From: Xanthomonas arboricola
GTDB lineage: Bacteria; Pseudomonadota; Gammaproteobacteria; Xanthomonadales; Xanthomonadaceae
DNA length: 64,000 nucleotides
Assembly (NCBI RefSeq): GCF_002940665.1
Contig: NZ_MIGY01000001.1
Location: 310,001-374,000 of the forward strand
Direction of reading: 5' to 3'
The position numbers and the translations under genes were made by a program. The notes under the pieces are model-generated. The model was not told the origin of the DNA. It worked only from the letters and a program-made list of their open reading frames with translations, and made no database searches. Positions within the stretch are counted from its first letter, which is position 1, and each line of letters begins with the position of its first letter. Positions 8,819 to 15,793 of the stretch are shown here, one piece after another.

Positions 8819-9064
8819 ATGGAGCCAAGCGCGCAGGCCGCAAGCGTCGCCAGCCTGGTCGGCACTGCCGCTACAGGCGCGGCGATGGCCATCGGGCAGG
8901 CGCCGGCCTTCGCGATGGCGGCGACCTATCTGGCGCTGTCGGACTCCATCGCCCTGGCAATGGAAAACGCGGTTGCCAATCAGCAGCGCGGGCAGGTGCT
9001 TGCCGATGCAGCTCTCACCCAGATCCTTGCCTTAATCATCCAGAAGGGAGCGACTTCGTCATGA
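8819..9064 (+). CDS. Diverged RebB-like protein
   Basis: 81-residue Ala-rich protein. Although the N-terminus is different, the core follows the RebB pattern: IGQAPAFAMAATYLALSDSIALAMENAVANQQRGQ matches the DAPAIAMGNLYQATAQALANAAHNATNAQQQ region in spacing and chemistry. It ends in an ATGA overlap with the next RebB-like gene, indicating translational coupling. It probably co-assembles with or caps the polymer (inference). Confidence 0.72.
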   Translation: MEPSAQAASVASLVGTAATGAAMAIGQAPAFAMAATYLALSDSIALAMENAVANQQRGQVLADAALTQILALIIQKGATSS

Positions 9065-9726
9065 TCGACGACAGTAGCGTGAACAGCCAGATCGTCGATG
9101 CGGTGAGCAGCATCGTCACGCTGACCACCGGTCAGGCACCCGCACAGGCGCTCGGCATGCTCGATGCCGTGATGCTGGAGACGCTGGGCATGGCGATGCA
9201 CAACGCCGTCAACCGGCAGCAAGGCGCCGGCATGATCAATGCAGCAGCGATCACCGCCGCCTGCGCCAAGATGATCTCGGCACCGTTCCCGGTTCTGCCA
9301 CCACTACCACCGCCTGCGCCACCCGGACCACCACCTACGGTTGCGCCGTTGCCTGGCCCTCCCCCTGTACCGCCCCCGCCGGCAGCGCTCATCGCCGCCG
9401 CCGCGGCGGAAGCCAAGGTGGCCGTCGACGTGCTGAAGACGCAAGCACAAGGCGCCTCGGCAGATGCTGCGACCGCCACCGCCGACCTCATGGAAGTGCA
9501 TGCGCTGAGCGTCCCGCCGCCCCTGCCCGCCACTCCCCCCGCCCCCGGCGCCGGCCCCGATCATGCTGCCACTCCTGATGCTCCTGCTGCTGCACCGGCA
9601 ACTTCACCCGCAGCTGCAGCTGCTGGCACACCCCCTGTTGTTGCTGCATCTGCACCTGCTGCTCCTGCTGCACCTGCATCTGCATCTAGCTCTGCACCTG
9701 CACCTGCGCCGCCTGCTCAGTCGTAG
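9061..9726 (+). CDS. RebB-like domain with long Pro/Ala-rich tail
   Basis: 221 residues. The first about 75 form a RebB-like domain (NSQIVDAVSSIVTL, GQAPAQALGMLDAVM, GMAMHNAVNRQQGAGM). After it come a proline-rich segment with PPLPPPAPPGPPP-type runs (about residues 79-110), an Ala-rich helical piece (about 111-145), and a final low-complexity Pro/Ala/Ser tail. The DNA of the tail is repetitive (CTGCACCTGC-like units), prone to slippage. The design suggests an anchor or linker on the R-body, or a surface for cargo, but no function is established. The ATG overlaps the previous stop by four bases. Confidence 0.75.
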   Translation: MIDDSSVNSQIVDAVSSIVTLTTGQAPAQALGMLDAVMLETLGMAMHNAVNRQQGAGMINAAAITAACAKMISAPFPVLPPLPPPAPPGPPPTVAPLPGPPPVPPPPAALIAAAAAEAKVAVDVLKTQAQGASADAATATADLMEVHALSVPPPLPATPPAPGAGPDHAATPDAPAAAPATSPAAAAAGTPPVVAASAPAAPAAPASASSSAPAPAPPAQS

Positions 9727-9805
9727 GCCGTCTGCAGAGATGAGGTCAGCCACCCCTACCACCAGGCCTCATTGAAAGGCGGCCGATCATTCCATAGGAA
9801 CCAAG

Positions 9806-10153
9806 ATGGAACCGACAAAGGTCAATGCGCAGGTCATCGATGTCATCAACCAGGTGCAGCTGGCGACCATGAGCCCGCAGGTCGTGCTGACCAGCGGAGC
9901 CGGCAAAGCCTACCAATCGGTGGCGCAGTCCACCGCCATTGCGGTGCAGGACGCCACCGACGCGTTGCGCAATGTCTCCACGATCGCAACCACGGCCGTT
10001 GGTGTGGCGATGGCGCAGTACCTGGCCACCGGCGATGACAAGTACGTCACCGCACTCACCCAGGCGCAGGCGCTGATGCAGGGCGCCACCGACGACTTCG
10101 CCAGGATCGGTTCGGCGGCCGGGCTGGTGCTGAAGAATTTCCCCGCTGGTTGA
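9806..10153 (+). CDS. Diverged RebB-like protein
   Basis: 115-residue protein. VNAQVIDVINQVQLATMSPQVVLTSGAGKAYQSVAQSTAIAVQDATDALRNV parallels the RebB layout (NxQITDxV opening, a central Ala/Gln helix, N-A-T-type motif), and the tail adds about 25 residues (GATDDFARIGSAAGLVLKNF). Ribosome-binding site AGGAACCAAG precedes the ATG. Assignment rests on pattern rather than strong identity, so it may be a distant RebB relative or an independent helical partner. Confidence 0.65.
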   Translation: MEPTKVNAQVIDVINQVQLATMSPQVVLTSGAGKAYQSVAQSTAIAVQDATDALRNVSTIATTAVGVAMAQYLATGDDKYVTALTQAQALMQGATDDFARIGSAAGLVLKNFPAG

Positions 10154-10172
10154 CCTCACAAGGAGTCATGCA

Positions 10173-11243
10173 ATGTCCGTTTCGATCGCAGGCCGCCTGA
10201 TCTCGATGCCGACGATGCTCTCGACGCTGGGCAGGCAGTGCCTGGCCTTCATCGATGGAGGCACGCAGTGGCTGGCATGGGCGATCCAGTCGCCCGGTGT
10301 GCGCTATGACTTTCCCGACGAGAGCAGCTTGCTCGACGAGGTGCAGCAAGGCCTGCACGGCTCGCGCCTGGCCTTGTTGCCGCAGCTGGAACTGAAGGTC
10401 AGCCCGGTCAAGCTGATGACCTTTAGCCCGACCGACCTGGCCACGCTGGCGCAGGCAGAGGCCGGCGACACCGGCTCGGTGGTCAAGGCGCAGCTGCAGC
10501 GCATCTTCCGTGACAACGCCCTGTACACCGCAAGCGACCTGGCCGCAGGCCGCAGCCTGCTGACACAGCTGAAGATCGATGGCGCCGGCGTGTTCCAGTC
10601 GCTGGACCTGGAAGAAAGCCTGGCGCTACGCCAACTGGCCGCAGACGCGCCGCCGGCCAACGTGACGCCGGCACTGCAACAGGAGGCAGCGGCTTTCGCG
10701 GTCGAGCAGGCGCGCACGCCGCTGGAATTCTGCGATTACTACCGCTTCTACCTGGCCTGCAGCGCCACCATCGCAGCTGCGGACGAGCGCGCGCATGCGG
10801 CGGCTTCGGCGCTGCAGACGCTGTTGCCGCAGCTGTTCACTACCCTGGACTGCCCACAGGTCCAGGGGCTGCCTTCGCCCAACGAGGTCGAGCGCAGCGT
10901 GGCCGAATGGCTGGCACGCGGTCGCCAGATCGGCTTCGCGCGGCTATCGCTAGCGGCCCAGCAGATCGTCCAGCACACCCGCTACCGAGGCGAAGGCGAC
11001 GACCAGGCAGCGAGCGACGCGATCCGCCTCTACCTGCAGTCGGCGCAGGCATTCCTGGCGGCCAACCGGCCCAGCCGTGGGGTGCTGGGCCAGGACGGCA
11101 GCAGCTGCATGTTCTCCATGCACAACGACACCCTGGCTGCGCTGCTGCAGGTCAACAACGGCGTCATCTCGCTGCGCGACTTCGGTGCCGCACCTGCATC
11201 ACCCACCACCTCGCAAGACACGGATGCGGAGGCCACGCAGTGA
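10173..11243 (+). CDS. Unrecognised 356-residue protein of the R-body locus
   Basis: I do not recognise this family. The protein is soluble and mostly helical, with no signal peptide or membrane segment. A short N-terminal region (residues 1-50, including QCLAFIDGGTQWLAWAIQSP) precedes a mixed segment and a helical C-terminal half with four-helix character (CDYYRFYLACSATIAAADERAHAAAS, AEWLARGRQIGFARLSLAAQQIV). AAGGAG stands eight bases before the ATG. It follows the last RebB-like gene by 19 bases and overlaps the next gene by four bases, so it belongs to the same transcription unit. It is the largest protein in the locus and a candidate scaffold, chaperone or effector. Confidence 0.7.
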   Translation: MSVSIAGRLISMPTMLSTLGRQCLAFIDGGTQWLAWAIQSPGVRYDFPDESSLLDEVQQGLHGSRLALLPQLELKVSPVKLMTFSPTDLATLAQAEAGDTGSVVKAQLQRIFRDNALYTASDLAAGRSLLTQLKIDGAGVFQSLDLEESLALRQLAADAPPANVTPALQQEAAAFAVEQARTPLEFCDYYRFYLACSATIAAADERAHAAASALQTLLPQLFTTLDCPQVQGLPSPNEVERSVAEWLARGRQIGFARLSLAAQQIVQHTRYRGEGDDQAASDAIRLYLQSAQAFLAANRPSRGVLGQDGSSCMFSMHNDTLAALLQVNNGVISLRDFGAAPASPTTSQDTDAEATQ

Positions 11244-11860
11244 GCGCACCGCCGCCGCCTGCTGCGGCCGGCGACCAGGCCCCGCTTGCGACCAGCGCCG
11301 CCGACGCGGCGCGCGAAGCGGTGCATGCAGGTCGCGCCGCTGCCCTAGCGGCCGCACGCCAGGGCATGGCGCAGGCCGAAAACGCACTGGGTGAGAGGCT
11401 GCGCGCGCTTGCAGCGCAGCGCCCAACCGAAACCGCACCACTCGCCGCGCCGATGCGACCATCGCGTGCCGATGCCGTCACCCCGCTCCATTCCGCGTCC
11501 ACTTCAGGAGATACCAGCATGTCCGACGATACTCAGCCCACGCCCCCGGACCAGACACCAGCCTCCACTGCGCAATCGTCAGGATCCTCGCAGATCGAAG
11601 CGGCGCTGAAAGCGGCGCAAGCCCAGATCGATCAGGCGATGGCGGCCAGCGATAGGGCAGTACGGGCGGCCATGCAGGCCGCAACCGCCGCGACCGCCGC
11701 AGCTGGCAATGACCAGGCGATCGATAGCGCAAACCAGGCACTGCAGCAGGCCGAACAGGCCGCCGCTGCGGCGGTGACCGCCGCGCAGCAGCAGACCGAG
11801 CAGGCAATGGCGGCGACGTCGCCGGCCACTCCGAACGCCGACGACGGAATAGCCAGCTGA
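11240..11860 (+). CDS. Ala/Gln-rich coiled protein (GTG start; possible internal start at 11519)
   Basis: 206 residues from a GTG that overlaps the previous stop (GTGA). The first half is Pro/Ala-rich. The second half is a low-complexity Ala/Gln helix (QIEAALKAAQAQIDQAMAAS and repeated ANQAL/QQAEQAAA units) likely to form a coiled coil. An in-frame ATG at 11519, with CAGGAG eight bases upstream, could give a 113-residue shorter product beginning MSDDTQPTPPDQ. Both may be made. No known domain; its role in the R-body operon is inferred from position and overlap. Confidence 0.6.
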   Translation: MSAPPPPAAAGDQAPLATSAADAAREAVHAGRAAALAAARQGMAQAENALGERLRALAAQRPTETAPLAAPMRPSRADAVTPLHSASTSGDTSMSDDTQPTPPDQTPASTAQSSGSSQIEAALKAAQAQIDQAMAASDRAVRAAMQAATAATAAAGNDQAIDSANQALQQAEQAAAAAVTAAQQQTEQAMAATSPATPNADDGIAS

Positions 11861-12033
11861 CGGAGCGATGCGTTTCGGCGTTGCGATGAAGCCGGTCTCG
11901 CGATGAACCCGTCCGGTCTCATTGGCGCCGGTCTGCCGGCTCCCCGCCGCCACGTTGATCCAGCAGCGCAGCTCCACTTGCCGCGGCCATCTAGCCCCGG
12001 CCCAGCCAACGCCCGATCCGAAGGAATTCCGAC

Positions 12034-12720
12034 ATGACCTTCTACACAGGCTTCGACACCGATCAATTCCCCGGATTGCCCGCCCTTGACTGGCTCAAGA
12101 CCCAGGCCGAGCTGGCGTGGTGCGGCTACTACCTGGCACCGGCGCCAAGCCATGCCGACACCGGCTGGATGGGCCAACGCGCTGCGTTGATCGCACAAGG
12201 CTGGGGCCTGGCGCCCGTCTACCTTGGTCAGCAGACGGTCGGCCCCGGTTCGCACGACGTCACCGCCCGGCAGGGCAGCCTCGATGGTGCACAGGCCGCA
12301 GCGCTGGCACGCGCCGAAGGCTTTCCCGATGGCGCGGTGGTCTATCTCGACTGGGAAGATGGCGGCAGCCCGCCACAGGCAGCCATCGACTACATCCGTA
12401 TGTGGATCGCCGCGCTGTTGGGCAATGGTTTTTCGCCCGGCCTGTACTGCTCGCACGCGCGCGCAGTGGAACTGCTGTCGCGGATCGGCCCCCGCCCCTC
12501 CCCGCGCGTCTGGGCCTGGCGGGTCTCCACGGCAGGGCGTCACCTCTACGCCGGCGACATCCGGCACGTCCAGCCCTCCGATCCGGCCGACTGCGGCTAT
12601 TCCCAGGCCATGCTCTGGCAATACGAACAGGATGCGGTGCTGTCGCTTCCTGGTACGCCGTGCGATGGGCTGGAAGTTGACCTCAGTTATTCGAGTTTAG
12701 CCGATCCGAGCTCGGCGTGA
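12034..12720 (+). CDS. DUF1906-type glycoside-hydrolase-like protein
   Basis: 228-residue protein without a signal peptide. It has the layout of the DUF1906/Rv2525c group of TIM-barrel proteins related to GH25 lysozymes: FYTGFDTDQFPG at the N-terminus, an acidic strand VVYLDWEDGG (about residues 106-115), GFSPGLYCSH, VWAWRV, LWQYEQD and the closing GLEVDLSYSS. Members are thought to act on cell-wall glycans, though activity is shown for few. CCGAAGGAATTCC precedes the ATG. Its place directly after the R-body genes, without an export signal, raises the possibility that it is carried or released by cell lysis or R-body action (inference). Confidence 0.72.
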   Translation: MTFYTGFDTDQFPGLPALDWLKTQAELAWCGYYLAPAPSHADTGWMGQRAALIAQGWGLAPVYLGQQTVGPGSHDVTARQGSLDGAQAAALARAEGFPDGAVVYLDWEDGGSPPQAAIDYIRMWIAALLGNGFSPGLYCSHARAVELLSRIGPRPSPRVWAWRVSTAGRHLYAGDIRHVQPSDPADCGYSQAMLWQYEQDAVLSLPGTPCDGLEVDLSYSSLADPSSA

Positions 12721-13327
12721 TTGCGCGTATTTCCTGCATCGGGAAAAAGCAGAAACCCATAAACTCCAGCAATGCATGAAGATCCCTTGCAACCAACCCG
12801 ACACTCCCTGCATCGATAGACGACACCACGCATCACCCCACTTTCCCCCGCACTGATTCAATGCATTAAACGACCGGATAAGCGCATCACCTGCGTCATC
12901 AATCCGCCAACGCACTCGTCGAAACCAGGCCAAAGCCGAATCCGGATCAACGCCTGGTGCGGACCTACCTCCATGGAATCACATCAATATTCCATAGCAA
13001 CCCTCGCCCAAAGGGCCCTGCAACGATTGGCTAGCGCCCTCGGAAAGAATAATAACTGTGACTTTCCCCAATAAAGTATAGAGAAATCGGCGGTATTACT
13101 AAACGCTCCGACACCCCTGTCCAAGAGCCCACGTCTGTATCGAGCGTGCATACGCGTATCCCCGCAGACCGGGATCATGCCGATCTAACCGCATAAAACC
13201 TAGCGCCTGCAGCAGCCAGCCCACGAGTACGCATTACCGCAGCGGCAAGAGAACTCCGCCATCAGGTCGCTCGATCTCGGTACGACATATGCCGGCCTGC
13301 ACCTTCCGCCCCGAAAGGAGATGTGAA
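12721..13327. other. AT-richer non-coding stretch
   Basis: 607 bases with clearly lower GC than the surroundings. It contains a dyad ATGGAAT/ATTCCAT at 12973-12995 and an AT-rich patch around 13045-13110. The longest open frames are on the minus strand and have no protein-like composition. An AAAGGAG ribosome-binding site before 13328 ends it. It probably holds the promoter for the genes at 13328 and 14175. Confidence 0.5.
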
Positions 13328-13951
13328 ATGACAGTAATAGTTGATTTGATGTCAGAACAAACCAATTCCGTCGGCATCGCAGGCATCTCACGACACCAAG
13401 GACGTTGGAGGCACCGGCCAGACATGCGCTATGAAGTCGACCCCGACCCGACCTTGATCGCTTGGACCGAGCAAAACATGGGAATCGGATCCTCAAGATT
13501 ATCGCGCTCCCCCCTGTTACAGCAATTTACAGGTCATACGGCCGTTCTGTCTCGTCTTCGCGGGCGGGTCCAGTTCGTCAGGGGACTGGTACCGAATGTG
13601 TCGGGTTATCCATGGGCGTTCTTTGGCCAAGGCGGTGGAGGCCACTGGCAAGATGATAGCGCCATGCTTGACGACCCGACCTGCGTCAGTTTCGAGATAC
13701 CTGTAACAGAGGAGGATGCCGGAAATTTCCCGCGATGGTTCCGTGCTGTGGCTCCGGAAATAAATGTCTTCGCACTGAAGAATGGTGACGGATTCAATAG
13801 CTTCAATTGCGTCCTAGCTTCTCTCACGCTGCTCATCAACTACCTTCTCGAGTCGGAGAACGACTATTCATCCTATGTCATCCAACTGACAAAAGTACGT
13901 GACTCGCTTCAAGGCCATTTGATGCAAAACATCATGGGTGGATTTATATAA
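13328..13951 (+). CDS. Orphan protein next to the lipase-like gene
   Basis: 207-residue soluble protein that I do not recognise. It starts after GAAAGGAGATGTGAA, a strong ribosome-binding site. The sequence has a Gly/Trp-rich middle (YPWAFFGQGGGGHWQDD) and a C-terminal helical region (FNSFNCVLASLTLLINYLLES, then KVRDSLQGHLMQNIMGGFI). There is no signal peptide. Codon use and GC are lower than in nearby core genes, hinting at horizontal acquisition together with the downstream lipase-like gene (224 bases away, same strand). It could be an effector, a cognate immunity protein or a chaperone; nothing in the sequence decides. Confidence 0.65.
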   Translation: MTVIVDLMSEQTNSVGIAGISRHQGRWRHRPDMRYEVDPDPTLIAWTEQNMGIGSSRLSRSPLLQQFTGHTAVLSRLRGRVQFVRGLVPNVSGYPWAFFGQGGGGHWQDDSAMLDDPTCVSFEIPVTEEDAGNFPRWFRAVAPEINVFALKNGDGFNSFNCVLASLTLLINYLLESENDYSSYVIQLTKVRDSLQGHLMQNIMGGFI

Positions 13952-14174
13952 ATCCACCACATGACACGCCCGCCGCAATCACAACCCCGGTCAACAGCAG
14001 TGCATTGAATAATCACGCAACTCGACTACAGCGAAAGTTTAGCAGAAAAAGCCACATTTCACTCCATGAATGCATCAAGAGTTCACCCTCATACCACCGT
14101 AGTGCACGAGCCCCGTAATCCACACATAGATTAATACAACGACCCAACCACCCGAGATTATGGAGACATCAAGA

Positions 14175-15392
14175 ATGTCAACATTCACAGTATTTTTTTG
14201 CGGGACAGGATCGAACAGCCTGGATTACGACAGTGCAAACTACAGCGAAGGACAGCTTATCTCCACATTGGCACGCAACCATCTCGGGGTGGAGTTCGAT
14301 GATTGGCTCATAGCGGATGGACCGGGCAGCGGGAATCAACAAGAAAACGATAAATGGACACTCCCGGGGAACTACACTGATGCTCGGGGCACCACTTTTG
14401 GCTCGGGCTGGGAGGAGAACGTCAAGCACGCGATTGCGGTGATCAAGAAGGACCCCAGCCATATGAGGACCTTAATGACAGATGCGGAAATACGCATCCT
14501 ACAAAGGGAAAAGGCAGCTGCCGAAGCAGCTGGACTTGAGCCGCAGAACACTTTTGGTGGCTGGACCCCTGCCAATAGGCACCGAAAAATCGTTCCCCAA
14601 GCTTTACAAAAGGCGCGAGCAAAAGTCCTGCGAACACCACTGCCTGACCGCGTCAACCTCATTGGCTGGAGCCGTGGCGCAGTTACCTGCCACATGATGG
14701 CCAATGCAATGTATGCCGACCCGCAGCTCCGCCACATCTGCGTCAACATTTTTGCGATAGACCCGGTACCCGGTCCTTTGAATTTCCAGTTAAACAGGAC
14801 AACACTGAATACCAACGTGCTGGAATACCGCGCCGTATACGCACGCGATGAGAGGGCGCGCGGCTTTACTCCGATCATCCCGGACGTAAAAGTAAAGAAG
14901 GAACTAATCCTCATGCCTGGTGCCCATGCGACCCTTGTCGGAAACGCATCCAAGAATGGCAAGGGCGGCGGCAACCAGATCTTTCCGGAACCAGGACAAA
15001 TGGTGCGGCATCTTGCGGAGACATTCCTGCGGGATAATGGGACGCAGCTCGGCTCATGCCTGAATCTGAAGGATACCGGCTTATTGGAACTCTACGAACA
15101 AATTCTCAAGGACGATAGAAGCTACATCGCAATGCGGCAACTGGGCTACGGCATGGGATGTGTGGAAACGGAAAGCGGAGACCGATGGGCAGCCGTGGGT
15201 TCCGGTGCGGTTGTTGCGGGCCTGACATCGCTACCGATGCTGCACCCCGATCCGATCTTTGTAAATTGGCACCATCGCAGTGTTTACATCAAGCACTATG
15301 CCGATCTGACAGGAAGGCCGGAGGCCATTGAAAGGGACTTGCTGGCTCAGTGGTTCCCGGTAACCACAGGGCGGTTCATTAGTCGTCCCTGA
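14175..15392 (+). CDS. Lipase-like alpha/beta hydrolase (DUF2235/Tle-like)
   Basis: 405-residue protein. An N-terminal strand-loop FFCGTGSNSLDYD is followed later by the nucleophile elbow NLIGWSRGAVTC (GxSxG, about residues 162-166), then FAIDPVPG with a likely catalytic Asp, and candidate His residues in LMPGAHATLVG. This order resembles DUF2235-type and type VI lipase effector (Tle) hydrolases. No signal peptide or transmembrane segment. The ATG at 14175 is preferred because GGAG sits nine bases upstream; an ATG at 14160 lacks one. Lower GC than flanking genes. It may be a phospholipase toxin; substrate and delivery route are unknown. Confidence 0.7.
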   Translation: MSTFTVFFCGTGSNSLDYDSANYSEGQLISTLARNHLGVEFDDWLIADGPGSGNQQENDKWTLPGNYTDARGTTFGSGWEENVKHAIAVIKKDPSHMRTLMTDAEIRILQREKAAAEAAGLEPQNTFGGWTPANRHRKIVPQALQKARAKVLRTPLPDRVNLIGWSRGAVTCHMMANAMYADPQLRHICVNIFAIDPVPGPLNFQLNRTTLNTNVLEYRAVYARDERARGFTPIIPDVKVKKELILMPGAHATLVGNASKNGKGGGNQIFPEPGQMVRHLAETFLRDNGTQLGSCLNLKDTGLLELYEQILKDDRSYIAMRQLGYGMGCVETESGDRWAAVGSGAVVAGLTSLPMLHPDPIFVNWHHRSVYIKHYADLTGRPEAIERDLLAQWFPVTTGRFISRP

Positions 15393-15793
15393 AAGACGTC
15401 ACTCGCCCGACCGCCCCAATGCGTTACAGGCAGCCCAACCGTGCCACAACTGCGCTTTTTCGCTACGCTGGACCTGATCGCTAGCAATCCGGGACCATCC
15501 TTGCACTGCCGTACCCGTGGCCGAATGATGCCAGCTCGTTGTCGGCAGCGCAGGAGTGAAGCGGGATTGGACGGATTGCTGACGCACGCGATCGATGCCG
15601 CGCATGTAGTAGAGGTAGAGACAGCCGATGGGCACGACCCGGCGCGGGCGATCTTTTCGGGCGCCGCAAGTCGCCACCCCAACCAATCGGTGCTTGAATA
15701 GAATTTTTTCTGAGAGGCGGCGCATTTGTAAGCAACCGCATGCTGGGCCCAGCCGATGAACCCAGCACGAAGTTGGGGCCTCATATCTGACGG
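15393..15793. other. Intergenic stretch, no gene recognised
   Basis: 401 bases between the convergent lipase-like gene and the AraC-type regulator. Several open frames on both strands cover it (for example 15347-15784 minus) but none has a recognisable domain, a good ribosome-binding site or convincing composition. I see no clear terminator hairpin with a T-run. Confidence 0.5.

Noticed and set aside
12697-12933. Minus-strand open frame after the DUF1906 gene
   Set aside because: Short, Trp/Arg/Cys-rich and without a ribosome-binding site; not protein-like.
15347-15784. Minus-strand open frame after the lipase-like gene
   Set aside because: No domain, no start signal and overlap with the lipase 3' end; looks like chance.
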